NCBI GenBank assembly: GCA_951640165.1
Contig: OX621247.1
Location: 33,144,001-33,208,000 of the forward strand
DNA from: Pseudoips prasinana
Lineage: Eukaryota; Arthropoda; Insecta; Lepidoptera; Nolidae
Direction of reading: 5' to 3'
Length of the DNA stretch: 64,000 nt
Shown: positions 21,614 through 31,661 of the stretch, one piece after another
How the letters are laid out: each line of letters opens with the position of its first letter
How positions within the stretch are numbered: position 1 is the stretch's first letter
Position numbers and translations under genes: made by a program
The notes under the pieces: generated by a model
Database searches by the model: none
What the model was told of the DNA's origin: nothing
The model's input: the letters and a program-made list of their open reading frames with translations, nothing else

Positions 21614-22037
21614 GTAAGTACATACTTACTCTCCAGCAAATATGAATATTTTTCGAATTCTTTTTCTATTCGTTATTGATCATGCATATTAAGGTGACCG
21701 ACTGTTACAACGATACTATCATTTAATTTTATTACCAATTATGATTACATTACACACCCCTCTGGCAAACAGGCGTGAATCTATGTATAATTAGATTTTA
21801 GTTTTACTAGCTGAATGTTTTCTGGCATTATTAGGATTATTCTAACCTATCCATTCTATGGAATAAGACCTCTCCTTTGTGTCAGATAGTGCAAGCCCTG
21901 TTTTTACAACAGGTATGTACCGGTTGTAAAACTCTAATAATTACAATGCCCTGGGGCAATGTTTGGGTTAAAATCATATGGAGTTGTGATGATTTATTAT
22001 TTACAACCTGATTACTTTACTTACACAACTAACCTAG

Positions 22038-22162
22038 ATATCTGCCACGTGTTCTCTGAACAATGGGGGCAAATTATAATGGATGCACTCAGCAAGGAGA
22101 ATACAGGACTGAATCCTGAAATAGAAAATTTTCAGTTCCAGGAATTCATTAATGCTATAGAG
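22038..22162 (+). CDS. Candidate second exon of an unrecognised gene
   Basis: Between an acceptor (CTAACCTAG, ending 22037) and a donor GTTAGT (22163), 125 bp encode residues including CHVFSEQWGQIIMDALSK and NPEIENFQFQEFINAIE. The composition is protein-like: acidic, with aromatic residues and no low-complexity stretch. Its two-base entry phase matches the exon at 21556-21613, and it ends on a complete codon. No third exon was found downstream, so the gene would be incomplete or the call wrong. Confidence 0.3.
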
Positions 22163-22679
22163 GTTAGTTTCATTCAACCATTCAAATAGCTTTATTCTAA
22201 ATAATCTGCAATGTAGTTTCTATTTAGATTAGTAGGTAACAGTAAACGTAAGCACATAGCCAGAATGCTTTTATCATATTTGATTGACCAAGTACACGTA
22301 CAACTCAAGTACAAGTCCCAATGTTGATCCCGTCGACTTTTAGCACATGTATTAGTAACATGGGTTACCAGTTTAGCGAACATGTGATTGATTTGCTAGT
22401 TTTGCAGACATGGTTTTTCCAGTTTAGTTGACTGTGATTGCTGTAAAAAACTTGTGGAAAATAGAATTTGTATATGGTGAACGCGTATTAGTTTTGTTTG
22501 ATATCAAGTATAACAGAAAATGTTGTTAATTGTTTGTCCATTAATTTGAAATGGTACTAGTAATTTACTACGTAACTAAGTAGCTGTAAATATTCGATCT
22601 ATTAATTTGAATATTATAAGTTAATAATACAGTATAATTATATACATAATAACAATAAATAAATGTCTTGCCATCTCAT

Positions 22680-22880
22680 CCCAGACGGGGCAGAGCCAGT
22701 ACTATTGCAATAGTGTGGCCAACAGACCACTGATAAATATACATGTTTATTATTAAATACATACAAATTATAGATAAATTGAACCCAGGTACGGAACTAA
22801 TAATCGCGCTAATCGAACAAATATTTGTCCCGAGTGGGGATCGAACCCACACCAGTATGATAGTTAGCAGTCAGGAATAT
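22680..22880 (-). mobile_element. tRNA-derived SINE (family B-like)
   Basis: Minus strand has B-box GTGGGTTCGATCCCC near the head, and the end nearer 22700 retains the family's ATCAGTGGTCTGTTGGCCA-like segment. Diverged from other B copies. Confidence 0.45.
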
Positions 22881-23025
22881 TAAAATTAACCATTAGAGGC
22901 CAATATTAAAATTATATTTAAAATTATCGTGTATTTTGACACGGGTACTCGTATTGTTAGATGCATACATATATTTACTTTTATTTAGTATGCTATGTTT
23001 AGCAGAGAGATCGGGCTCCCCAGAT

Positions 23026-23256
23026 CTAGACAACAAGTTCAGGCCTACTTTTTAAATGAAAAATGACCTTGATATACTTACTGGAAGAAGGATCGTAACG
23101 CTTTCGACGTAAACATTTACCCCTAATTGGAAATACTTTTTCTCTTGCTTGTTTCCTCCGTTTTTCACCTATTTTGAAATGCTTATGCAAGATAATAACC
23201 TGGCAATAGATTTTATTGTCGTTCCTCACTGGCCTAGTGAGACGTGAATCCAACAT
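23026..23256 (-). other. Unrecognised basic open frame with a splice-donor-like site
   Basis: From ATG 23256 the minus strand reads MLDSRLTRPVRNDNKIYCQV, then HKHFKIGEKRRKQAREKVF and a K/R-rich stretch, reaching a GTAAGTAT donor-like site near 23089. It could be a first coding exon or a decayed transposon frame. No domain is recognisable and no partner exon was found. Confidence 0.2.
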
Positions 23257-23699
23257 AATAATCTGGCGAAGTCAATAAAGAGGCGTTTTCGTAACAAGCA
23301 CTCAAAATGGAGACAATTGAATTAATGATTTCATCTCTGTCTCACAACACATTAAAATAATAACGACACAGCGTGTAAAAATTATAGAAATTTGGTCATA
23401 CTAATAATATTGATGATTACTTAAAAAAAAAAAAAAAAAAAATCAATCCTGTAGCATTAAACTTCATTACATAACAGTTCAGGTTAGGAGCTAATTTTTC
23501 ATCTGAAAACACATGCCGTTCAGCACTTTCTCCCATATTGAGTAAACCAGATTTCGTTCAGATGCTAATATCAGGATATGGCTTAAAGGTATTTACAAAA
23601 CTCAACACTGTGGAACTTTTTTTGTGAGTAGATGGTGCCCAAATGAAGGAATACCATTGGCAATTAAATAATAATATTAATAAAAAAAAAAAAAAAAAA

Positions 23700-23877
23700 A
23701 TTACATGTCTAATCGCGTTGTCGACTGCACAACGAATACAGATAAACTGTATTTATAACAAGATTCCTGATCAAATTAAGGTACTTCCAATGGTCCGATT
23801 CAAAAAGGCTTTACGCAAATGGCTAACTGAGATTTCATTCTGTACAGTAAAGGAATTCCTGCAGTTCAACAAATAAA
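23700..23877 (+). pseudogene. LINE C-terminal fragment
   Basis: Encodes YNKIPDQIKVLPMVRFKKAL, then RKWLTEISFCTVKEFLQFNK and a stop. Y/F-N-K-(I/L)P followed by FKK-L--WL is the usual end of several LINE proteins. An A-run just upstream (23683-23700) suggests a second insertion point. Confidence 0.6.
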
Positions 23878-23994
23878 GAAAGAAATAAACAAATATATAT
23901 ATGTATATATATAGTACCTGTTGTGCTACCAATGTTCTTACATTCACTTCTAAAACCATATTTATTTGCAAATAAATCGTTGACTTTGACTTTA

Positions 23995-25320
23995 TTATAA
24001 TGTATATTTTAAAGAGTCGTGAAGTGATTACGACCGAATACTAATACCATACCAATATAATTATTGAACCGTAATGCGATTACGGTCATTTACTCACATA
24101 TGTATTTTATCTGATGCAGATTAGTAGCCTTAACTGGCGTCTAAAAATGTATATTTTAAAGAGTCGTGATGCGATTACGACCGAATATACGAATACCATA
24201 CCAATATAATGATTGAACCGTGATGCGATTACGGTCATTTACTCACATATGTATTTTATCTGATGCAGATTAGTAGCCTTAACTGGCGTCTAAAAATGTA
24301 TATTTTAAAGAGTCGTGATGCGATTACGACCGAATATACGAATACCATACCAATATAATTATTGAACCGTGATGCGATTACGGTCATTTACTCACATATG
24401 TATTTTATCTGATGCAGATTAGTAGCCTTAACTGGCGTCTAAAAATGTATATTTTAAAGAGCCGTGATGCGATTACGACCGAATATACGAATACCATACC
24501 AATATAATTATTGAACCGTGATGTGATTACGGTCATTTACTCACATATGTATTTTATCTGATGCAGATTAGTAGCCTTAACTGGCGTCTAAAATGTATAT
24601 TTTAAAGAGTCGTGATGCGATTACGACCGAATATACGAATGCCATACCAATATTCGATTCCACATAATGTATTTTTTTTACGGACTAAATGAATTCTGAT
24701 TTATAATTATTGAACCGTGATGCGTTTACGGTAATTTACTCACATTTATATTGTATTTGATGCAGATAATGAATCGGAGCATTCATTTTCATCAAATCAG
24801 CGAATAAGCTCCGTCGAATCGATACCGTTGGTCAAGGTTAATACCCATAAAATTAAAGCGTCATGATTAGATTACCGAATATACGAATACAATACCAATA
24901 TTATTTATGAACCGTGATGCGATTACGGTCACTTACTCGCATAATAATATGTATTTTTTCTTATAAAGATAATGTATCTGAACATTCATATTTATTAAAT
25001 CAGGGAATACACTCCGCCGCATCGTTGGTCAAAGCTAATCCGGATATTATTAAATAGTTGCGAGGCGATTATGACCGAATATACAAACACAATATAAATA
25101 ATTGAACCAAGGTGCGATTACGGTCACTTACTCGCATAATAATATGTATTTTTTTTCTGATGCAGATAATGTATCTGAGTATTCATTTTCATTCAATTTT
25201 GGAATACGTTCCGTCGTATCGTTGGTCAAGGCTAATACCCATAAAATTAAAGAGCCGTGATTCGATAACGACCGAATATACAAACGCCGAATAATGCATG
25301 TGAGCATTAATTTTAGCTAA
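23995..25320 (+). repeat. Minisatellite with ~148-bp units and diverged longer units
   Basis: Units begin TGTATATTTTAAAGAG at 24001, 24148, 24297, 24446 and 24594 (periods 147-149). Each carries two copies of a near-palindromic motif: GTCGTGATGCGATTACGACC and, about 50 bp on, ACCGTGATGCGATTACGGTC. After 24650 the units are longer and more diverged, adding GGTCAAGGTTAATACCC-type sequence. This implies an older ~230-bp unit from which the 148-bp one was derived by deletion and then amplified. Confidence 0.85.
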
Positions 25321-25399
25321 TTAGGTTATACGCTCCATTGTCGCCGAATAATATTTACCCGATTACTCATACTCTTGATAAGGTTGTCGCTACGCACAA

Positions 25400-25940
25400 T
25401 CCTACCGCTGATATTGCTACCCCGACCATATAATCTAATAAAGATGAACTCTCAGCATATGAGCTTTGGCCGCAGGCCCTTTGGGATGGCTTAAGTGTAT
25501 CCAAAATTAAAGTTGAAATTTTTAAACCCAAGATAAGAGACGTTGTTTCAAATATTACAAATAACGATTCCAATATTTAAAATTCTTGAAAGCGAGGCCT
25601 CAATCGCATCTAATTCTTTTATCACAATTAGAAGGAGATATGCCCAGGGAAATCCCTGATAGCATACATAGAACTAATAGGACCGTTTAGAGACACGTCT
25701 AATGCCGAAAGGTTAATTCTGACCACTAAAAAATTATACCACAACGCAACCGCGTCTTCAATCAGATGCGGTATCCAGCAAGTATTGCAAGAAAGCGGAT
25801 ATTGACGCAAGAATATACTCTGCGCATAGCGCTCGCCACGCAGAGACGTCCGTGGATGCGTTTCCATTGAAGTGATTAGGAAGGCTGCAGGATGGTCTTG
25901 AAATTTCCTACGTATTTAGTAAATTTTATGACAGATCTAA
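25400..25940 (+). pseudogene. DIRS-type tyrosine recombinase C-terminus, broken
   Basis: The reading, across frameshifts, gives CPGKSLIAYIELIGPFRD, RLILTTKKLYHNATASSI, IQQVLQESG, then RIYSAHSARHAETSVDAF, VSIEVIRKAAGWS and FSKFYDR. These are the C-terminal blocks of a tyrosine recombinase: the H-x-x-R-H box (His 25825, Arg 25834, His 25837), the AGW box (Trp 25893) and the nucleophile Tyr (25927) in FYD. The LTT(K/R)K and AHS-RHA-TS wording is that of DIRS-like retrotransposons, which integrate by recombinase rather than by a DDE integrase. Frameshifts near 25790, 25870 and 25900 and stops make it inactive. Reverse transcriptase and gag were not found. Inverted repeats at 21246 and 26092-26515 fit the inverted termini of such elements. 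Confidence 0.7.
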
Positions 25941-26091
25941 ATAATGATCCTGTATTTAAAAGTTTATTACTGTTAAGTATAGTTAAAAATTATTAAGTTA
26001 ATTAGATAAAGCAAATTATTACATGTAACAATTCGTTTTTGGGTATTGGTTCAATTCTCTTACTAAAGATTTCCCTAAAGCTCTAAACATC

Positions 26092-26515
26092 TACTGTGTA
26101 ATATGAAAATCTCGAGGATGCAGCGACGAAATATAATTGAAGGTTAAACAAACTTACCTTAAGTGAAGTTTGACCATAATTATATGAGTCGCTGCATCCG
26201 AAGAGATTTTCGATCCCTCCCGCCCTTAAAGTATTCTTGTGAATACTTTCTTCCCGTTATTTGTTTTGAATGCTTTGCCTTTAGTGAAATCTTAAGTAGA
26301 TACTGAGGACTCTGAAAAGAATGAAGTTTTTCCAGCCGGCCACGTGGCGCGCAGAGGCGCCATTTTGTCTTTTTTAATGTTGCAAGCTCTAAAAAAGTGT
26401 TCGATGTCCAGCACATTGAAGAGTGTACTACTGTGTAATATGAAAATCTCTTCGGATGCAGCGACTCATATAATTATGGTCAAACTTCACTTAAGGTAAG
26501 TTTGTTTAACCTTCA
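26092..26515 (+). repeat. Right member of the inverted-repeat pair, with its own perfect foldback
   Basis: Arms 26138-26211 and 26442-26515 are perfect reverse complements over 74 bp, around a 230-bp spacer. TGTGTAATATGAAAATCTC occurs at both 26097 and 26432. Blocks 26092-26142 and 26300-26437 are the complement of 21246-21420. The arms contain CTTAAGGTAAGTTTG, which looks like a splice donor. Perfect identity means very recent formation or gene conversion. Confidence 0.75.
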
Positions 26516-26587
26516 AATATCAGAGAAGTAAGTGTACGAATGCCACAAAAGACAGTGAGACGTTTTTTTGTATATGTTATCTTTCTG

Positions 26588-26975
26588 GAAGACTGCCTCG
26601 TTGGTCTAGCGGTAGCGTGTTCAACCGCAGATAATGAGGTCCTGGGTTCAAATCCCGGGTCGGGCCAAAAAGTGATTTTGTGATGTTTCCGTAAAAAGAA
26701 ATTTCTCAGTATCAGCCCGAAGTCTGGAAGTTGGTGGTATTACACCCCCGTGCCTCGGAGAGCACGTAAAGCCGTCGGTCCTGTACCTGAACTCCTTCCG
26801 GTCGTGTCGCTAGGCGTCCCATCGGATCATGAGAGTGATGGAATAGAAAGTGCCCCTGTGTTTGCGCACACACTTGTGCACTATAATATGTCCTGCGCAA
26901 TTGGCTAGTCTCTATTAAGACTGGCCGCCGTGGCCGAAATTCGGTCGGGTGAACATCATCACTTTCTGGAAGGTA
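26588..26975 (+). mobile_element. tRNA-derived SINE (family E), full-length reference copy
   Basis: Head GTTGGTCTAGCGGTAGCGTG (A-box) and GGTCCTGGGTTCAAATCCC (B-box), followed by a body CGGAGAGCACGTAAAGCCG ... GATCATGAGAGTGATGG ... GGCCGCCGTGGCCGAAATTC. Other copies, mostly truncated: 9712, 39336, 41015, 41585, 55018 and 61940. Confidence 0.75.
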
Positions 26976-26992
26976 AAATGAAAAATGTTGCA

Positions 26993-27150
26993 CTGACGCC
27001 AGCACACCCGCTACCCCAATCAGTCAAATTTCTTTTATAGATTTTCAACTTTATCAGCATAAAGCATAAGGTTCACTTTCAAATTTTGACAGATTGGGGT
27101 AGTTTGATGTGCCGCCAGCACATCAAGCTACCTCAATCTGTTGGCTTGTA
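26993..27150. mobile_element. MITE (family G)
   Basis: GACGCCAGCACA ... TACCCCAATC(A/T)GTCAAATT on the left is inverted on the right as AATTTTGACAGATTGGGGTA ... TGTGC. A further GCCAGCACATCAAGCTACC follows directly, the end of a second copy. Confidence 0.6.
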
Positions 27151-27199
27151 CATTACAATGCATTAAAATGTGGCGGTACGAAGTTCGCCGGGACAGCTA

Positions 27200-27365
27200 G
27201 TTTTTAATGCCAGAGCAGCATACCCACATACGCGGGGCTCCCCCCACCAGGCGCTAAAAGAAATCCACGGCAGCTTAGGTTTAAGTTCGACATATTCACC
27301 CGCAGACATTTTTTGCGAGTGGCATGCGTAGGCAGGCATTCCTGCTGCCTTATAAAAAAAGGTAA
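27200..27365. repeat. GC-rich interspersed repeat (family T)
   Basis: AGCAGCATACCCACATACG, CCAGGCGCTAAAAGAAAT and GCATGCGTAGGCAGG are shared in diverged form with 53430-53655. No frame is conserved between the two. Confidence 0.4.
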
Positions 27366-27376
27366 TTTGTAACTAA

Positions 27377-27625
27377 CGGTCACCGTAGCCTCGTTGGTAG
27401 TGCTCCTGCCTACGAAGCTGGTGGTCCTGGGTTCGAATCCCGGTAAGTGCAAATATTTGTGTGATGAGCACGAATATTTGTTTCTGTGTCATGGATGTTT
27501 CTATGTATTTAAGTATTTATCTATCTATATAAGTATGTATATCGTCACCTGGTACCCATAGTACAAGCTTTGCTTAGTTTGGGGCTAGGATGATCTGTGT
27601 GACATTGTCCGTAGATATTATTATT
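27377..27625 (+). mobile_element. tRNA-derived SINE (family A)
   Basis: CGGTCACCGTAGCCTCGTTG head, B-box GGGTTCGAATCCC, tail TGGGGCTAGGATGATCTGTG then (ATT)n. Uninterrupted copy of about 250 bp. Confidence 0.8.
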
Positions 27626-27913
27626 ATATTATTAATAAATTGCCAAAGAACTTAGCAATGATGCATTCAAAATAAGTTGATGATAATGATGAAGCTGATT
27701 ATAATATTACAGACAATTTAAATGAGAAACTCTAGAGGTTTAGCCAGAAATGTAAGTAATACAACCTTACCCTATGAGTAGAAAGCTAGCCACTTACCGA
27801 CACAGTTTATGCAATGAATGTCTTTGTCTTTGTGCCAAGAATAAGTGTGAATCACTCGGCTATAGACATGAGTGGCATATGAGTCTATTATGACTGTATG
27901 TTGCAATAATTTT

Positions 27914-27963
27914 TGGAACCAAGTTCCTTATTGCGCGTTGTGAAAGGGGGCTAGGCATGTTTC

Positions 27964-27996
<33 letters not shown>

Positions 27997-28124
27997 TATA
28001 GAAAGCAAGCCAGATATTTTTATTTCTATTTCACATTGAACAGTGTAGTGTCGCGACGATTATTTTTGTTGAGTGTATACAAGTTTTTTGTACACAATAA
28101 ATAATAAGAAATAACTTCGTTCCA
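27914..28124. mobile_element. MITE (family O), second copy
   Basis: Ends TGGAACCAAGTTCCTTAT and ATAACTTCGTTCCA match 10021-10285. The (CT)n run lies at 27970-27998. Its right end overlaps the start of the tandem duplication. Confidence 0.55.
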
Positions 28125-28906
28125 TCCGGGTGCCCCTTGACACCTCTCAAGTTTTTTTTGAGTTTTTTTTAAATTTTTTTCATTATTAATTTATTTTCCG
28201 AACTTATTTTACCCGCGCACGAAAATTCCGTATGCGCGTTTATGTGGCCGAGATCTAAGACTTTATACCATTTAGTTACTTCTAAAAAACCTCAGACATT
28301 CATTACATTGATGTTTCATGGTGTTTCCCATACATCTCTTAAGCTGATCAGTGTCCCAATATTTCAAAATAAAGGTGCTATATATCTAGGCTATGCCACC
28401 ACGTCGGGTGGTTTTCTGCTGACTGGAAAAGTGAACCGAATGGTCCGAGAGGTTGTAAATTAATGCCATTTTGCTCGGACAAAGTTTTATTCAGTTTTAC
28501 GAAGCTTCAGGTTTGTAAATCAGCTATGTTATGTACAATCGCCAGCACATCAAGCTACCACAATCTGTCGAATTACCCCAATTGAAAGTGACTTATACAT
28601 ATGTGATAAAGTTGAAAATCTATAAAATTAATTTGACAGATTGGTGTAGATGGATGTGCTGGCATCTGTACTTACTTAATTCACGGTAGACTAATCCGCA
28701 GAATGATGGAGAGGGAAAATACAATTAAAAAGTTTTTGTTCACATATCATTGTGTGTATAAATATAAAATACACTGAAACACTCCAAGGCATAAAATAAA
28801 ACGAAAATCTAACTATACAACATGTAACGTAATTAACGCAGACCCTCAAACACCCCAATTAGAATATTATGTTGTAATCATTATACATACACTAATTTTT
28901 TTATTT
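28106..28906 (+). repeat. 801-bp tandem duplication, unit 1
   Basis: From AAGAAATAACTTCGTTCC to the next identical start. Contains a family G MITE (28541-28676) and a 73-codon frame (28242-28463) that is not recognisably a gene. The two units differ only by scattered single bases and small indels. Confidence 0.85.
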
Positions 28907-29709
28907 AAGAAATAACTTCGTTCCATCCGGGTGCCCCTTGACACCTCTCAAGTTTTTTTAGGGTTTTTTTTTAAATTTTTTTCATTATTAATTTATTTTC
29001 CGAACTTATTTTACCCGCGCACGAAAATTCCGTATGCGCGTTTATGTGGCCGAGATCTAAGACTTTATACCATTTAGCTTCTTCTAAAAAACCTCAGACA
29101 TTCATTACATTGATGTTTCATGGTGTTTCCCATACATCTCTTAAGCTGATCAGTGTCCCAATATTTCAAAATAAAGGTGCTATATATCTAGGCTATGCCA
29201 CCACGTCGGGTGGTTTTCTGCTGACTGGAAAAGTGAACCGAATGGTCCGAGAGGTTGTAAATTAATGCCATTTTGCTCGGACAAAGTTTTATTCAGTTTT
29301 ACGAAGCTTCAGGTTTGTAAATCAGCTATGTTATGTACAATCGCCAGCACATCAAGCTACCACAATCTGTCGAATTACCCCAATTGAAAGTGACTTATAC
29401 ATATGTGATAAAGTTGAAAATCTATAAAATTAATTTGACAGATTGGTGTAGATGGATGTGCTGGCGTCTGTACTTACTTAATTCACGGCAGACTAATCCG
29501 CAGAATTATGGAGAGGGAAAATACAATTAAAAAGTTTTTGTTCACATATCATTGTGTGTATAAATATAAAATACACTGAAATCTCCAAGGCATAAAATAA
29601 AACGAAAATCTAACTATAAAACATGTAACGTAATTAACGCAGACCCTCAAACACCCCAATTAGAATATTATGTTGTAATCATTATACATACACTAATTTT
29701 TTTATTTAA
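28907..29709 (+). repeat. 801-bp tandem duplication, unit 2
   Basis: Follows unit 1 head to tail with no spacer. Its MITE is at 29339-29474 and its 73-codon frame at 29044-29265, with two residue changes (Val-Thr to Ala-Ser). Near-identity indicates a recent duplication after the MITE inserted. Confidence 0.85.
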
Positions 29710-30245
29710 CATGTTATTTACTAAATTTGTTTCTTGGAATAAAGTTTATTTTTCTTCATTTTGTATTGAATGATGGGATTTGTAAGTATATATACAACTG
29801 ATGTAATATAACTGAGATTTTAAACTCTTATTACTTTGACTCACGGTCCATTTCAATTTGTTATGACTGTACAGGGTTAACATGACAATAATTTCCGTAG
29901 TTTCAATTATTTTGGAAAAAAATAACTTTATTAAAAATGATATAAATCGATTCAGTAAATGATTCTGAACAAATTATTTTCAGGATGTGCGTTAAGTTAC
30001 ATGTTGTATATAGAATGTATAAATGAAAGCTTTAAGTTCCGACGCCATCCAAAGAAGGTATTGTACGAGCTGCAAAACCACGATGATTCATTAATTTGTA
30101 TATTCTAAAAGCTCTAGTTATCCCAATAGCTCAAAGACATACAAAATATATTACAATTTTGTTTGATCAAGCGCTATGGCAATGATCTTTCAAACTATGC
30201 CTCATACGTAACGTCAATGGAACCCAGAAAAACTATATATAATTA
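29710..30245. other. No recognisable gene
   Basis: AT-rich sequence with no terminal repeats, tRNA-like boxes or splice-flanked coding blocks that I can see. Confidence 0.5.
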
Positions 30246-30249
30246 TTTT

Positions 30250-30400
30250 TTATATGATAGGACGACAAACGAGCAAGTGATCACCACCGCCCATGGACAC
30301 TCACAACACCAGAGGAGTCGCGGGTGCGTTGCCGGCCTTTAAGAGTCAGCAAACAAGTGTTGTTACCCTTCCCCGCACCCCAATGAAACACAACATTAAG
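30250..30400 (+). repeat. Family S repeat, truncated
   Basis: ACGACAAACGAGCAAGTG, CCGCCCATGGACACTC and GTGCGTTGCCGGCC match 13080-13330. Confidence 0.5.
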
Positions 30401-30439
30401 TTAAGTAATGGAATCAGGCGTCACTTTGCGGAAATTCAT

Positions 30440-31120
30440 AACAATCAAAATACAAAATCAATATGTAGTGTTAATTCCGCTAATTGTCAGTTTAATCATG
30501 GCGGGATGCAATTTTAATTATTAAAATTATTTAGTCTTTAGTTAAAAATGTTATGTTTCTACGTTTCTCTGTTTTTACTTTTATCCAAATTTAAATGTTT
30601 ATTTTTAGGTTAAGCTTAATTTGCATTAGTAGTATAGTATTAAATATTGTTTCTTTTTTGTATTTAGTATATTTTGTGACTATTTTTTTTACGAATGTAT
30701 CTGTAGTGATTTAACACCTAGTCTTAAACTCAATAACTTGTCATCTTCAAATGTCTAGTGTTAAGTTGATGATGTATCTATTATAATAAATAAAATAAAT
30801 TTGCACCGCCCTCCCGCCCGCAAAAATGTGCACATGCAAGAAGGACAATATAAAAAAGCTGCTAAGTGCTCGAAGGAGACTAGATGTCTCCTTCGAGCAC
30901 TCGACGAGTTAGCAGCCCTTGAGAATGGTCCGTGGAGGACTGAATCACGTGTTGGGTATCGTACTGGTGCATGTAATTTGCTTTTTTATATTGTCGTTCT
31001 TGCATGTGCACATTTTTGCGGGCGGGAGGGCGCGGGCGGTGCAAATTGCATCCCGGCATGATTAAACTGACAATTAGCGGAATTAACACTACATATTGAA
31101 TTTGTATTTTGACAACATTA
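30440..31120. mobile_element. MITE (family I), long inverted repeats, split by a retro-insertion
   Basis: Outer arms 30440-30513 and 31046-31118 (TAATTCCGCTAATTGTCAG / complement) continue inward through TGCACCGCCCTCCCGCCCGC / complement at 30801 and 31020. The centre is a hairpin GTGCTCGAAGGAGAC with its complement (30867-30901). The left arm is interrupted at GCAATTT by 30514-30798. A partial copy is at 18195. Confidence 0.7.
30514..30798 (+). mobile_element. Retrotransposed LINE end inside the MITE arm
   Basis: AT-rich insert ending ATAATAAATAAAATAA. AATTT occurs on both sides of the insert, fitting a short target-site duplication. The arm reads continuously if the insert is removed. Confidence 0.6.
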
Positions 31121-31134
31121 AATAGTTAATGCTA

Positions 31135-31240
31135 TTTTTAAGGAATGTATTCTGTAAGATATAGGTACTTCCCCAGTTGGACTGCTTTTTGAGAAAATGA
31201 ACGCTGTCTCTACCTCATAATAACTCCAGGAGAGGGTCGC
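31135..31240 (-). repeat. Family S 3' fragment
   Basis: GGAATGTATTCTGTAAG ... TACTTCCCCAGTTGGACTGC ... GAACGCTGTC matches the part of family S that follows 54900. Confidence 0.4.
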
Positions 31241-31289
31241 TTGGCTGTTGGGTTTATACAACCTACCAAAAAATAAAGTTTCTACTCAC

Positions 31290-31453
31290 TTTAACTCGGG
31301 CTTCTTCGTTTCATCGGTCATCACAAACGTGGTCTCGTCTTTGGGTGAGGTGGGGAGTGCGGCCTCCTTTTCCCCGGCGTTGGAGAGCGCGTAGCCTGAG
31401 TCGGAGTTCGTGTTGGGGCTATCATGGAGATGAGGGACGCTAAGTTCACTATA
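31290..31453 (-). pseudogene. Dop2R: Duplicated dopamine receptor exon, frameshifted (possible poison exon)
   Basis: This 164-bp block is a diverged copy of the exon at 31662-31832 and lies 208 bp downstream of it in the gene. It keeps an acceptor (AATAGCAG), a strong donor (GTGAGT) and the same entry and exit phases (two bases carried), the layout of mutually exclusive exons. It aligns through NLAS, PNTN-DSGYA-SN and KKPELK. One base is missing at ATGAT-AGCCCC (near 31422), so the true frame is lost and TGA is reached at 31323-31321. Otherwise the reading frame differs from the sister by two 3-base gaps, as expected of coding sequence. Inclusion would truncate the receptor inside the third intracellular loop, before TM6. 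A single-base assembly error would instead make it a working alternative exon. Confidence 0.75.
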
Positions 31454-31661
31454 CTGCTATTTGTTTTATACAGACTTGACGAATTTTGGGCCTCATTATA
31501 TCGCGAAAAAACAATTTAATTACGGTTTGGTCCCTGCCTCTCACAATCCACCAATGGAATTTATTGAAACTATTTGTAAGTGTTGTTACATTTGTGTATC
31601 AATGGGGTATCGATCCTGGCGGATTTTCAACTTCTACAAAAACAAACCAATTTCTCCTTAC

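Noticed and set aside
23995..24660. A CRISPR-like array
   Set aside because: Whole ~148-bp units repeat, with no unique spacers, in a eukaryotic genome. It is a minisatellite.
26588..26665. A real tRNA gene
   Set aside because: A- and B-box-like sequences are present but the region does not pair as a complete cloverleaf and is joined to a body found in seven dispersed copies, so it is a SINE head.
28242..29265. Two paralogous small genes of 73 codons
   Set aside because: The frame is shared only because the whole 801-bp segment is duplicated. There is no recognisable motif or splice context.
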